Source: Marispirochaeta sp. | Lineage (GTDB): Bacteria; Spirochaetota; Spirochaetia; JC444; Marispirochaetaceae | Length of the DNA: 64,000 bases | Reading direction: 5' to 3' | NCBI RefSeq assembly: GCF_963668165.1 | Contig: NZ_OY764213.1 | Location: 203,977 to 267,976 of the forward strand | In this document: one piece after another, positions 16,552 to 25,315 of the stretch | Numbering within the stretch: position 1 is the stretch's first letter | How the letters are laid out: each line of letters starts with the position of its first letter | Notes under the pieces: generated by a model | What the model saw: the letters and a program-made list of their open reading frames with translations, nothing else | What the model was told of the DNA's origin: nothing | Databases searched by the model: none | Position numbers and translations under genes: made by a program

Positions 16552-18015
16552 CTACAGCAAAGGCGCGATCATGCGGAATAATGAGTTTCGCAGTTTCTTC
16601 GGCATCCCCATGGATTTAACATCCTGCCGGGTAATCTTTCTGCAATACGGTATATCCTCATAAAACTTCTCTTCCAGCTGCTGTGCGACATTGATGTCAT
16701 AAAAAAAAGCATTAAGCTCGTAATCCAGATGAAAACTCCGCACATCAAGATTACAGCTGCCGATGGTAGCTATGGAACCGTCGGCGCAAAGGGTTTTTGA
16801 GTGGAAAAAACCATTCTGATACAGGTAGATATTCACACCGGCATTAAGAAGTTCTTCAAAGTAGGTATGGGCCACCCAAAACGGAACCCTTTTATCCGGG
16901 ATCCCTGTCATCATGACATGAACCTCGACTCCGGAGAGAGCCGCGGTAGTCAGGGCATTGGTAACGGTCGCTTCAGGAACAAAATAGGGACTCTGAATGT
17001 AAATACGATGATTCGCGTTATGGATCAAATTTGCATACATCATTCTGAGACTGTTCCAGTCCGAGTCAGGGCCGCTGCACACAATCTGCATGGGAAGCTG
17101 ACTGGAACGCCCCCGCCGGCGACCCTCTTCCGGAAAAAACCGCTGGTCCTGTATTAATTCGCCGCCGGAATTATACCAATCCGAGAGAAACACCGCCTGC
17201 AGCAGCTGAGCCGACTCACCCTCAAGCCGGATATGGGTATCCCGCCAGCTGTTGAACTGCTTACCGCCGGTTATATATTCGACTCCTATGTTCATTCCGC
17301 CGGTATAGCCCGTTTGCCCGTCGATAACGATGATTTTCCGATGGTTGCGGTAGTTCAGCAGCCTGCCTGAGAGCACATTCACGGGATCCAGGAAATAGCG
17401 GGTTTCAATGCCGGACTGCCGCAGTTCACGCTTGAACTTCCAGCTCATTTTATTAAAGCAGCCGACACCGTCAAAAAGCAGCCGGACCTTGACCCCCTCC
17501 GCGGCCTTGCGCAGCAGGACATCCCGAATCCTCCTTCCCAGTTCATCGGACCTGTAAATATAGACTTCCAGATGTATGGAATCCTTTGCCTCCTCCAAAT
17601 TGGTAAGCAGGTCCTCTATAAAATCGCGTCCCTCATAATAGGTTTTTACCTGATTGTTCAGGGTTATCACCGAATTCCCGGCCTTCAGGGCAAGATTAAT
17701 AGATTTAGCTATATCGTTGTCCATGGAATCCCAGTCGTCCCGCAGAAAGTCCATTTGCTGCTTCAGTATTGGTCCAAGCAGGGTTTCGAAGGTCTTTTCC
17801 GGCAGAAGCTTCATGATTTTGTGTTTCTTCCAGTTTATGCCGCTGAGAATATACATACCCGCCCCGAAATAGGGCAGAAAGTAGATTGCAAGAAGCCAGG
17901 CTATGGAGACCTCTGGTGCCTTGTTATCCAGAAGAATACGGATTGTCAGAGAAACTACAAATACAGCATAGAGGAACACCAGTACCGAGGTTGGAGAGAG
18001 CAGATCCCCAGCCAT
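16552..18015 (-). CDS. cls: Cardiolipin synthase (phospholipase D family)
   Basis: 487 residues. Two N-terminal membrane helices (VLVFLYAVFVVSLTIRILL; VSIAWLLAIYFLPYFGAGMYIL) precede two PLD domains with HKD motifs: NHRKIIVIDGQTGYTGGMN (near residue 225) and HSKTLCADGSIATIGSCN (near residue 405). This is the layout of bacterial ClsA-type enzymes that join two phosphatidylglycerols into cardiolipin at the inner membrane. Both HxK(x)4D motifs are intact. Monocistronic by appearance, with a divergent phosphatase gene upstream. Confidence 0.93.
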   Translation of the reverse strand: MAGDLLSPTSVLVFLYAVFVVSLTIRILLDNKAPEVSIAWLLAIYFLPYFGAGMYILSGINWKKHKIMKLLPEKTFETLLGPILKQQMDFLRDDWDSMDNDIAKSINLALKAGNSVITLNNQVKTYYEGRDFIEDLLTNLEEAKDSIHLEVYIYRSDELGRRIRDVLLRKAAEGVKVRLLFDGVGCFNKMSWKFKRELRQSGIETRYFLDPVNVLSGRLLNYRNHRKIIVIDGQTGYTGGMNIGVEYITGGKQFNSWRDTHIRLEGESAQLLQAVFLSDWYNSGGELIQDQRFFPEEGRRRGRSSQLPMQIVCSGPDSDWNSLRMMYANLIHNANHRIYIQSPYFVPEATVTNALTTAALSGVEVHVMMTGIPDKRVPFWVAHTYFEELLNAGVNIYLYQNGFFHSKTLCADGSIATIGSCNLDVRSFHLDYELNAFFYDINVAQQLEEKFYEDIPYCRKITRQDVKSMGMPKKLRNSLFRMIAPLL

Positions 18016-18138
18016 AGATATAACTCCTTATACCGAAAAGATTGATCATATTGTACACGAGCATGCAGGAAATTACCAACACGGTTTCCTGGCTGGTGGA
18101 TTTTGACAAATAATCAGAATAGAAGCATACTGTTATAC

Positions 18139-18651
18139 ATGGTGCAATTAGATATCCTTGAGGTACCGGGAAGACATCCAATCGTCATGTCTGCCCATCC
18201 GCTGGAAGGAGCTCCGATGAATGAAGATCTTCCCGGAATACTCCGGAACTATATTGCCGAGTTAAGGAATCTGGACATCGGGACTATAACCGTCCTCTTG
18301 CCGGAGGAGGAAATTATAGGAAACTATGAGGGTACCGATCTGTTACGGGAATACAACCTGGCAGGATTCAAGGTAATTCACTTTCCCCTTGAGAATTTCA
18401 GTACCCCAAACAGCATAGACGTTTTTCACAACCTGATGGAGCACATCAGCGCTTATCTGAAAATAACAAAGGTACTGATCCACTGCAAAACCGGATGCGG
18501 GCGTACCGCCATGGTAGCTGCAGGGATACTGATCAGGCTTAAACACAGCGCTCCCAAAGCCATAACAGCCGTTCATGCCGCCCGACCCTCTTCACGATTA
18601 ACAGTCAATCAGATTCAGTTTCTCAGGGAGTATCAGCGGTATCTTTTATAG
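18139..18651 (+). CDS. Dual-specificity/tyrosine-type protein phosphatase
   Basis: 170 residues with the Cys-based phosphatase signature HCKTGCGRTAM (C(X)5R) near residue 115, and a likely general acid Asp in the preceding loop. The N-terminal part LDILEVPGRHPIVMSAHPLEGAP resembles atypical cyclin-dependent-kinase-inhibitor-3-like phosphatases in bacteria. The ATG at 18139 is my choice; no good ribosome binding site is visible at it or at the earlier in-frame codons. Cytoplasmic; targets unknown. Confidence 0.8.
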   Translation: MVQLDILEVPGRHPIVMSAHPLEGAPMNEDLPGILRNYIAELRNLDIGTITVLLPEEEIIGNYEGTDLLREYNLAGFKVIHFPLENFSTPNSIDVFHNLMEHISAYLKITKVLIHCKTGCGRTAMVAAGILIRLKHSAPKAITAVHAARPSSRLTVNQIQFLREYQRYLL

Positions 18652-18880
18652 GTGCAAGGCTTTCTCATGATTTCCATCTCAAGGAAATCCAGCACCCGCA
18701 TCCTACATAACAGAAGTTTCTTTGAACCTTAATCTACATTCCTGTATCTTTGAAGTCGTTTTGTTGCAAAAGAGTAACATATGCAGTTCAGGTCCACATA
18801 AAGGTAAAAAACTGCCAACTTATTCCCTTATAACAAATAACTATTCCCGCCTGGAATACTCTGCATTCACTCATTCGATA

Positions 18881-18896
18881 TGGCACACCTTTTGCT
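18881..18896 (+). promoter_or_regulatory. Sigma54 (RpoN) promoter of amt-glnK
   Basis: TGGCACACCTTTTGCT matches the -24/-12 consensus with the GG and GC dinucleotides ten bases apart. It lies about 30 bases before the amt start, which leaves a short leader with TGGAGG (18917-18922). RpoN control of amt-glnK by nitrogen status is standard in many bacteria. Confidence 0.9.
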
Positions 18897-18927
18897 TCTT
18901 ATAAGCAACACACTCCTGGAGGAAATT

Positions 18928-20271
18928 GTGAATAATGGAACTGGAAATGGAAGATTCAAAGCTCTGCTTATTCTCCTGATCATGGCAATCAGTGCAGGCG
19001 GGTCGCTCTACGCACAGACGATGGAGGACTGGGAGATTATCAAGGTGGGCCTGGATACTGTGTGGGTTCTGCTGGCAGCCTTTCTGGTCTTTTTTATGCA
19101 GGCCGGTTTTGGAATGGTGGAGGCCGGTTTTATCCGCGCGAAGAATACGGCCAACATACTGACAAAGAACTTTCTTGACTTCTGCATGGCATCCATTGCC
19201 TTTTTTATCCTGGGCTACGGACTTATGTTCGGCAATGGTAACGGTTTTATCGGTTTCTCAGGCTTCTTTATGATAGGCGCAGAAAGCGGGGCCGACGTTC
19301 CGCTCTACGCCTTCTGGCTCTTTCAGGCGGCTTTTGTTGGAGCCGCGGCCACAATTGTAGCAGGGGGAATGGCGGAACGCATGAAGTTCTCCGCCTATCT
19401 TATTTACTCCTTCATAGTTTCTGCCCTGGTATACCCTGTTATTGGACACTGGGTATGGGGAGGCGGCTGGCTCGCCGAGCTCAACTTTGCCGACTTCGCG
19501 GGTTCCGCGGTAGTTCATACGACCGGCGGCGTGGCGGCCCTGGTGGGAACCATCATCCTCGGACCGCGGAGGGGAAAGTATCGTTCCGACGGGAAACCGA
19601 ATGTTCTTGGCAGCCACAATATTCCCATCGCGGCCCTGGGCGTGTTTATTCTCTGGTTCGGCTGGTTTGGCTTTAACCCCGGTTCGAGCCTGGGAGTCGG
19701 AGACGGGTCGCTCATCGCCCTGGTGGCCATCAACACCAACCTCGCGGCTGCCGCGGGAGCAATCGGTGCCATGATTACTGTTTGGATCAAGGTCGGCAAA
19801 CCCGATCTGTCGCTGATCATGAACGGCGCCCTTGCAGGTCTGGTTGCAATAACCGCTCCCTGCGCCTTCGTTTCCCCTGTTTCGGCGATAATCATCGGAG
19901 GGATCGGCGGTTTTCTCGTAGTAGTAGCGACCCTTGGCCTGGACGATCTGAAAATCGATGATCCCGTCGGTGCTTTTCCCGTGCATGGCGTCAACGGCAT
20001 GTGGGGAGCTATATCCGTCGGACTTTTCGGTCGACAGTCCCTGGGCCTCGCCGGCGAAGGCCTTTTATTCGGCGGAGGATTCAGCCAGCTCGGCATTCAG
20101 CTTCTGGGCACCATCACCATCGCAATTTTTGTGTTTGCCGCCATGGGAATAGTATTCCTGGTTCTTAAAAAGACAATAGGCCTCAGAGTCAGCGAGATGG
20201 AAGAATACCGGGGCCTGGATATCGGCGAACACGGTGTGGAGTCGTATAACGGATTCCAGATAATCGAATAG
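18928..20271 (+). CDS. amt: Ammonium transporter
   Basis: 447 residues starting at GTG 18928, five bases behind TGGAGG; upstream in-frame codons lie inside the RpoN promoter. A cleavable-looking signal peptide (ALLILLIMAISAGGSLYAQ) precedes eleven membrane helices. Amt hallmarks include WVLLAAFLVFFMQAGFGMVEAG, GGMAERMKF, the pore His in VVHTTGGVAALVG, and HGVNGMWGAISVGLF with the second pore-region His. It conducts ammonium across the inner membrane and is gated by the PII protein encoded ten bases downstream. Confidence 0.96.
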   Translation: MNNGTGNGRFKALLILLIMAISAGGSLYAQTMEDWEIIKVGLDTVWVLLAAFLVFFMQAGFGMVEAGFIRAKNTANILTKNFLDFCMASIAFFILGYGLMFGNGNGFIGFSGFFMIGAESGADVPLYAFWLFQAAFVGAAATIVAGGMAERMKFSAYLIYSFIVSALVYPVIGHWVWGGGWLAELNFADFAGSAVVHTTGGVAALVGTIILGPRRGKYRSDGKPNVLGSHNIPIAALGVFILWFGWFGFNPGSSLGVGDGSLIALVAINTNLAAAAGAIGAMITVWIKVGKPDLSLIMNGALAGLVAITAPCAFVSPVSAIIIGGIGGFLVVVATLGLDDLKIDDPVGAFPVHGVNGMWGAISVGLFGRQSLGLAGEGLLFGGGFSQLGIQLLGTITIAIFVFAAMGIVFLVLKKTIGLRVSEMEEYRGLDIGEHGVESYNGFQIIE

Positions 20272-20281
20272 GGAGGGAAAA

Positions 20282-20623
20282 ATGAAACTGATAACAGCAA
20301 TGATCAAACCCCAGAAACTGGAAGATGTAAAAAGAGCTCTGTTCGAGGCGGACGTCCATAAAATGACTGTAACATCCTCCCAGGGCTGCGGACAGCAGAA
20401 GGGTTATACCGAAACCTTCCGCGGGGCTATTACCGAAATCAACCTGCTGAAGAAAATTCGCCTTGACATCGCGGTAAACGAAGACTTCGTGGGAACCACC
20501 ATCGACGCTATTTGCAAAGGCGCCTATACCGGAGAAATCGGCGACGGTAAGATATTCGTTACAGAACTGGTCGAGTGTATCCGCATTCGAACCCGGGAAC
20601 GGGGAAATAAGGCGATCGGCTAG
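20282..20623 (+). CDS. glnK: PII signal protein GlnK, atypical T-loop
   Basis: 113 residues, the normal length. N-terminus MKLITAMIKPQKLEDVKRAL and the B-loop TGEIGDGKIFV are typical, as is the C-terminal IRIRTRERGN. The T-loop reads QQKGYTETFRGAITEIN, so positions 46 and 51 are Phe and Thr, where E. coli GlnK has Tyr. Tyr51 is the uridylylation site, so GlnD-type control cannot act there. It probably senses 2-oxoglutarate and ATP/ADP directly and blocks Amt. GGAGGG lies just ahead of the ATG. Cotranscribed with amt. Confidence 0.95.
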   Translation: MKLITAMIKPQKLEDVKRALFEADVHKMTVTSSQGCGQQKGYTETFRGAITEINLLKKIRLDIAVNEDFVGTTIDAICKGAYTGEIGDGKIFVTELVECIRIRTRERGNKAIG

Positions 20624-20636
20624 GATCGATAAAAAA

Positions 20637-20670
20637 CCGGGGCTCTCTCCTGCGAAGGAGAAGGCCCCGG
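20637..20670 (-). terminator. Hairpin between glnK and convergent gntR
   Basis: CCGGGGC...CTCCT pairs with AGGAG...GCCCCGG around a short loop. On the minus strand it is followed by TTTTTT, so it is a good intrinsic terminator for the gntR transcript and may also halt glnK. Confidence 0.85.
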
Positions 20671-20699
20671 CCCATTTATCAACAGAAAACGTGTCAGAT

Positions 20700-21416
20700 C
20701 TACTTCGAAAGGGTCTTCCAAACAACCATTGAGTTGTCAATAGCATCAACAGCTTTGTCTATTCTCTTTTCAGTTAACGCATCGAGAATCCTTTTATGAA
20801 CATCCAGAGCCTGGAGACCCTTTTTCTGGTTTTCATGGGTGTGCTCAATGGATGGAGCAAAGAAATCAAGAATAAATGAGTAGGTTCTCTCTATCAGCCT
20901 GTTTCCAGTGGCCCTTCCCATGGCAGCATGAAACTCAAGGTCATACTTGGCAAGATCAAGACCATCATAGTCGGGTGAATTAACAGCAGCCTCCATTTCT
21001 GTATAAACCTTTTTAATTTCTTCAAGATCTTTGTCATCAGCATTCTTGATTATCAGGGATACAACGTCCATTTCCATGATCTTTCGGAATTCTGCTAATT
21101 CTTCTATATCCGGTTCAAGCAGGATGAGACTGAAGATAAGCGGATCAAAAAGAACTTTTCCCAGAGATCGAGAAATGTATGTACCATCTCCCTGTTTTAT
21201 CACTATTATGCCGAAGGCATGAAAAATCTTCATGGCTACTCGAACAGAACCTCTACTGACACCAAGATTTTTGGCCAGTTCGGTCTCATTAGGCAGCTTG
21301 TCGCCTGGAGTCAATTTTTTTGTGAGCAACAGTCTTTTAATATTCCGAATTACAATATCAACCGCCGATTCCTTGATCCTTGGAGATAGTAACTCAACTA
21401 TGCTCTTCTCTTCCAA
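20700..21416 (-). CDS. GntR/FadR-family regulator of catabolic locus 1
   Basis: 238 residues. N-terminal winged helix: PGDKLPNETELAKNLGVSRGSVRVAM, with the wing IIVIKQGDGTYIS. The C-terminal FCD domain shows the acidic/His metal-ligand pattern (DLEFHAAMGRATGN; VHKRILDAL), which binds organic acid effectors in this family. Start is a TTG at 21416, six bases behind GGAGG; no ATG is near. It lies directly downstream of dctM in the same direction and should repress the locus until its substrate is present. Its paralogue is at 27648-28349. Confidence 0.9.
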   Translation of the reverse strand: MEEKSIVELLSPRIKESAVDIVIRNIKRLLLTKKLTPGDKLPNETELAKNLGVSRGSVRVAMKIFHAFGIIVIKQGDGTYISRSLGKVLFDPLIFSLILLEPDIEELAEFRKIMEMDVVSLIIKNADDKDLEEIKKVYTEMEAAVNSPDYDGLDLAKYDLEFHAAMGRATGNRLIERTYSFILDFFAPSIEHTHENQKKGLQALDVHKRILDALTEKRIDKAVDAIDNSMVVWKTLSK

Positions 21417-21509
21417 ATCAGTCCTCCACTACATACATAAATACATGTTTGAATATACTATATTATATCTTCATAATAAAAGTCGTTTCCCTGATCCAGC
21501 ACTGCATAA

Positions 21510-22784
21510 TCATCCCATTACAACCTTTGGAATATAAAGTGCCAATTGGGGAAACATGATGATCAACATCAATACAAGAAACATTCCAATTATAAAAGGA
21601 ATTGCAGCGAGGGCTCCCTTTGCGAGGGGAATCCCGGCAATTTCACATGAAATGAACAGGCAGGCTCCCACAGGAGGCGTAACTAATCCTATTGCCAGGG
21701 CCATTACTGTTACAACTCCAAACAGAAGCGGGTCAATTCCCAGAATCTGTATAGCAGGGAATAATACTGGAACCAGCAGAATTATGCTGGCACCGAGATC
21801 GATAAACATCCCTGTAAGAAAGTAAATTATTACGAAGATCCACAGTACAACTGAGGGATTTGAGGAAAAACCGGTCACCAAAGCCACAACTTTTTGAGGG
21901 ATCTGATCACTTGTAATAATCCATCCATATAAATATGCCCCGGCAATCATGAACATTACAGTTGCTGCAGTTTTTGCAGAATCCAGCAACAGACCAGGCA
22001 TCATCTTTATTGACAACTCTCCATAAGCGAAGAATCCAATGAACAAAGCATAAATCGTAGCTAAAACAGCCGCTTCCGTAGGGGTAACAACTCCAAGGAT
22101 GATTCCCCCGAGAATAATTACCGGCATCAGGAGAGCCAATATGCTTCCTTTTAAATCAGCAAAGAAGTTTCTTAAGCTGAAATGCTTCACCTGCCCAAAA
22201 TTATATTTCTTTGCGTACACATAAGAAATCAGCATTTGGGATAAACCGATCAGTATTCCGGGAATGACTCCAGCCATAAAAAGACGGCCGACAGAAACCC
22301 CGGTTATTACGCCGTAAATTACAAAAGGGATACTCGGAGGTATAATCACACCTATTACCGAGGAACTGCCGGTAACCGCGGCTGAAAAACTGTTACTATA
22401 TTTCTCACTTTTCATTGCAGGTATCAGAATGGAGCCAACGGCGGAAGTATCTGCTACTGCAGCCCCCGTGATACCGGCGAACAACATACTGGTAACAATA
22501 TTAACATGGGCAAGGCCGCCCCTGATAAATCCGACAGAGGAATTTGCAAAGGATATAAGCCTCTTGGAAATCCCGCCATTGTCCATCAGGTTTCCGGCTA
22601 TCATAAAAAAGGGAATAGCCAGAAGAATGAACGAGTCGGTCGCAGTAATAGCGCGTTGAATTACAACTACAATTGGGAATCCACCATATATCACTGCCAC
22701 CAGAGATGATATCATCAAACTGAAAGCAATTGGTACATTGAGAATCAGAAGAAGCAAAAATGTGAGAAATAACACCAGGGTCAT
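21510..22784 (-). CDS. dctM: TRAP transporter large permease DctM (locus 1)
   Basis: 424 residues, about twelve membrane helices; begins TLVLFLTFLLLLILNVPIAFSLM and has GGFPIVVVIQRAITATDSFILLAIPFFMIAGNLM, PSIPFVIYGVITGVSVGRLFMAGVIPG and VTPPVGACLFISCEIAG, all DctM landmarks. It forms the Na+-driven carrier with DctQ. The start overlaps the dctQ stop (ATGA). Substrate is set by DctP and is likely a carboxylate. Confidence 0.95.
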   Translation of the reverse strand: MTLVLFLTFLLLLILNVPIAFSLMISSLVAVIYGGFPIVVVIQRAITATDSFILLAIPFFMIAGNLMDNGGISKRLISFANSSVGFIRGGLAHVNIVTSMLFAGITGAAVADTSAVGSILIPAMKSEKYSNSFSAAVTGSSSVIGVIIPPSIPFVIYGVITGVSVGRLFMAGVIPGILIGLSQMLISYVYAKKYNFGQVKHFSLRNFFADLKGSILALLMPVIILGGIILGVVTPTEAAVLATIYALFIGFFAYGELSIKMMPGLLLDSAKTAATVMFMIAGAYLYGWIITSDQIPQKVVALVTGFSSNPSVVLWIFVIIYFLTGMFIDLGASIILLVPVLFPAIQILGIDPLLFGVVTVMALAIGLVTPPVGACLFISCEIAGIPLAKGALAAIPFIIGMFLVLMLIIMFPQLALYIPKVVMG

Positions 22785-23290
22785 GGCAGATTACCTTCCT
22801 CATGCATACTGTTCGTGATATAGCACAAAACCCGAAAAACCAGCTCCACCAGCATCAAAAAAAGGGCGGCAGGAAAAGCAAGATAGATAGCTGCCATGGG
22901 AATATTTAAGGTGGGAGATAATTGACGCATTGTAACAGTAAGAATTTCCGGCGATGCGTAAATCATCACAATTAAAAATACAGTTGTAATAAGATTAACC
23001 GTAAAATCAAATTTCTTCCTGATGCTGTCGGGAAAAAGGGAAACGAAGAAATCAACACTCATGTGCCTGTTTTCTCGAAAAACAACGACAGAAGCGGTAA
23101 ATACTATCCAGACAAAAAGATATCTGGCTAATTCTTCAGACCATGTCAGCGGATTGTTAAGCACATATCTGCTGAACACCTGAATCGAAACAACAATGAC
23201 AATCATGGCCATCAGAATAATGACAACAGTGTCTACAGTCTTATCCAGAACACTTTTAATTGTGTAAACACCGCTTTTCTGCCTAATCAT
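22781..23290 (-). CDS. dctQ: TRAP transporter small permease DctQ (locus 1)
   Basis: 169 residues with four membrane helices and the DctQ motif NPLTWSEELARYLFVWIVFTAS near residue 50, then RENRHMSVDFF. It scaffolds DctM in the inner membrane. It is separated from dctP by a 101-base gap that holds a stem-loop, and overlaps dctM downstream. Confidence 0.93.
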   Translation of the reverse strand: MIRQKSGVYTIKSVLDKTVDTVVIILMAMIVIVVSIQVFSRYVLNNPLTWSEELARYLFVWIVFTASVVVFRENRHMSVDFFVSLFPDSIRKKFDFTVNLITTVFLIVMIYASPEILTVTMRQLSPTLNIPMAAIYLAFPAALFLMLVELVFRVLCYITNSMHEEGNLP

Positions 23291-23334
23291 CTTCTTTTTT
23301 CCCTGCTATTGAGATTATCACAATTCAAAGATTC

Positions 23335-23377
23335 GTCGATTGGTCGGACAAGATAACATCCTGCCCAATCAATCGAC
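23335..23377 (-). promoter_or_regulatory. Stem-loop between dctP and dctQ
   Basis: GTCGATTG (23335-23342) pairs with CAATCGAC (23370-23377) around a 27-base loop. No U-run, so a partial terminator or 3'-end stabiliser for dctP mRNA is more likely than full termination. The loop side includes ATTGGTCGGACAAG, which resembles the FadR-type palindrome at 43375-43389. Confidence 0.5.
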
Positions 23378-23391
23378 ACATTTGGTTCTTT

Positions 23392-24387
23392 CTAACTGCC
23401 AATCGCCATTATGGAATCAATCAGTTCCTTTCCAAAAACACCTTCATATTCCTGATAAACAGCCTTTGCTGCCTGCTGAAACTTTGATCTGTCGACATCG
23501 TACACTTCCATGCCGTTCTGTTTCAGTGTGGCAATGTACTCAGAAGTCTGCTCTGCCATAAGTTGCCTCTGATAATCAGTTGCTTCCTGAGCAGCCTCCA
23601 TTATTATATCCATATATTCAGACGAAAGACTGTCTGATGTCTTCTTGCTCATCAGAAAAGCCTGGGGTGTATAAAAATGGTTGGTGAGGGCATAGTACTT
23701 CTGGACTTCCCACAAGGCATTGGTCGCTAAAATCACCGGCGGGTTCTCCTGTCCATCAATAACGCCCTGCTGCAGGCTTGTGTACACTTCTCCCCATACC
23801 ATCGGAACAGGAGCCGCACCCATGGCTTTAAACGAGGCCATGTGCACCTTGTTTTCCATTGTTCTGATTTTCATGCCCTTGAGATCATCAGGAACTACGA
23901 TTTTCTTATTGCTGGTGGAAACACTCCTCCAGCCGTTTTCCATGAAGGAGAGTCCGACAATGCCGTTGGGCTCGAATTTTTTCATGATATTCCTGCCGAT
24001 TTCTCCGTCCAGAACAGCATAGGCATGTTTTGAAGAAGTAAAAAGAAAGGGAAGATCCACAACACCGATTTCCGGGACAAATCCTCCCAGAGGACCGGTG
24101 GAAACAATAGTCATGTCAACCGTACCGAGCTGAAGTCCCTCCACCATATCACGCTCTTCCCCAAGCTGCCTGTTCGGGAAGATTTGTACAACTACATTCC
24201 CGTTGGTTCTCTCCTCAACACTCTTCGCAAACTTCTCCGCTGCCAAATGCGCAGGATGGGTCAGCTGAATACCGTGACCGAGGCGCAGAGTGACAGGACC
24301 TTCGCTTTTTTCCTTGTTTCCCTCTGCAGTCAAGGAAAACAGCGCGAGGAAGACAATAAGCAAGAAAACTGATAATCGTTTGAACAT
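23392..24387 (-). CDS. dctP: TRAP transporter substrate-binding protein DctP (locus 1)
   Basis: 331 residues from ATG 24387 behind AAGGAGGA. Signal peptide FLLIVFLALFSLTAEGNKEKSEG is of spirochaetal type. DctP landmarks: LRLGHGIQLTHPAHLAAEKFA, LKGMKIRTMENKVHMASFKAMGAAPVPM, with the Arg that grips the substrate carboxylate, and VIDGQENPPVIL. It is periplasmic and delivers a carboxylate-bearing compound to DctQM. Neighbouring transketolase genes suggest a sugar acid; this is inference. Confidence 0.94.
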   Translation of the reverse strand: MFKRLSVFLLIVFLALFSLTAEGNKEKSEGPVTLRLGHGIQLTHPAHLAAEKFAKSVEERTNGNVVVQIFPNRQLGEERDMVEGLQLGTVDMTIVSTGPLGGFVPEIGVVDLPFLFTSSKHAYAVLDGEIGRNIMKKFEPNGIVGLSFMENGWRSVSTSNKKIVVPDDLKGMKIRTMENKVHMASFKAMGAAPVPMVWGEVYTSLQQGVIDGQENPPVILATNALWEVQKYYALTNHFYTPQAFLMSKKTSDSLSSEYMDIIMEAAQEATDYQRQLMAEQTSEYIATLKQNGMEVYDVDRSKFQQAAKAVYQEYEGVFGKELIDSIMAIGS

Positions 24388-24433
24388 ATAGTTCCTCCTT
24401 AATATATTTATGCCGTTCAGGCACATATCCAAA

Positions 24434-25294
24434 TTAAATCTGCGGCTTATCCGGATGCAGCATGGTGGCGATTACCCTATCCAGCACATCCTCTTTCCAT
24501 ATCTCTTTCCAGTTTTCCCGAAGGACCAGTTTATTCCCCAGGTTAATTGCAACCTTGCAGGCATCTGATACGGGTGTATTTCCGAGAAATCCAAGAAAAT
24601 TGGCAGAAAGGTTATAGATATGTCCGGATAAAAAAGACACCGCAGCCTCCCGTTGAATTCCCTTCCGCTCTGCTTCATTCACCGTTTCGGCCATTGCGAA
24701 CAGGCAGGTAGCACCTAACAGTTCAACCAGGGTCGGCTCGAGAAATGCAATGTCCCTTATGCCCATTACATAACTGTTTACAACCGGGCTGAACATAATT
24801 TCTGCAATTCTGCGGCAGGAGGCAAAAACATCATCATCTCCCTGTATTTTTGCCATAACAATGTCCTGCCTTCCTCCCAGTCCTCCAAAATAGTCCTTAC
24901 GTGCTTCAGGCGTATTCTGATCCAGGAAATACGAAGGGTGACAGGGGTGAGCAACGGCAAATGTACAGTCGTCCCGTAAGGCCAGCTCTTTGGCAACCGC
25001 AGCTGCCGGATCGAGAATTATCAGGCCCGAACCCGGTCGCATTCTATCAACAACCGGTTTACTTGCCGTATGTATAACCGAGTCCGGCACTGCAAGAACA
25101 ACAACATCAGACTGGGGGATCGCCTCCTCCATGGGAACCACAGAGAATTCTCGCTCCATGATACTCTGAATGCCGCGTTCTGCAGTCTCAACAAGATACA
25201 GTTCCACCTCATCCATCGCCCTGGCAAGGTTATTTGAGGTGCGGGTTCCCATCTTCCCACCGGCGCCTATCACCGTAACAACAGTATTTTTCAT
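24434..25294 (-). CDS. NAD-binding dehydrogenase, PGDH_C type (ApnO-like)
   Basis: 286 residues. The N-terminal Rossmann motif is VTVIGAGGKMGTRTSNNLA; then SDVVVLAVPDSVIHT, and AVAHPCHPSYFLDQ near residue 115. The C-terminal helical part has LEPTLVELLGATCLFAMAETVNEAERKG. This combination resembles proteins with the 'phosphogluconate dehydrogenase C-terminal' domain, which includes D-apionate oxidoisomerase ApnO and related sugar-acid enzymes. The assignment is from memory of the family, without a search. It lies between the transketolase and TRAP genes of locus 1 and is absent from locus 2. It probably oxidises or oxidoisomerises the imported acid. ATG 25294 is chosen over a GTG at 25303. Confidence 0.7.
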   Translation of the reverse strand: MKNTVVTVIGAGGKMGTRTSNNLARAMDEVELYLVETAERGIQSIMEREFSVVPMEEAIPQSDVVVLAVPDSVIHTASKPVVDRMRPGSGLIILDPAAAVAKELALRDDCTFAVAHPCHPSYFLDQNTPEARKDYFGGLGGRQDIVMAKIQGDDDVFASCRRIAEIMFSPVVNSYVMGIRDIAFLEPTLVELLGATCLFAMAETVNEAERKGIQREAAVSFLSGHIYNLSANFLGFLGNTPVSDACKVAINLGNKLVLRENWKEIWKEDVLDRVIATMLHPDKPQI

Positions 25295-25315
25295 GCGTAT
25301 CACCTTTTCCGTGAA

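Noticed and set aside
19258..19986. 242-codon open frame antisense to amt
   Set aside because: Amt is certain on the plus strand; the antisense product is Arg/Gly-rich with no pattern of a real protein.
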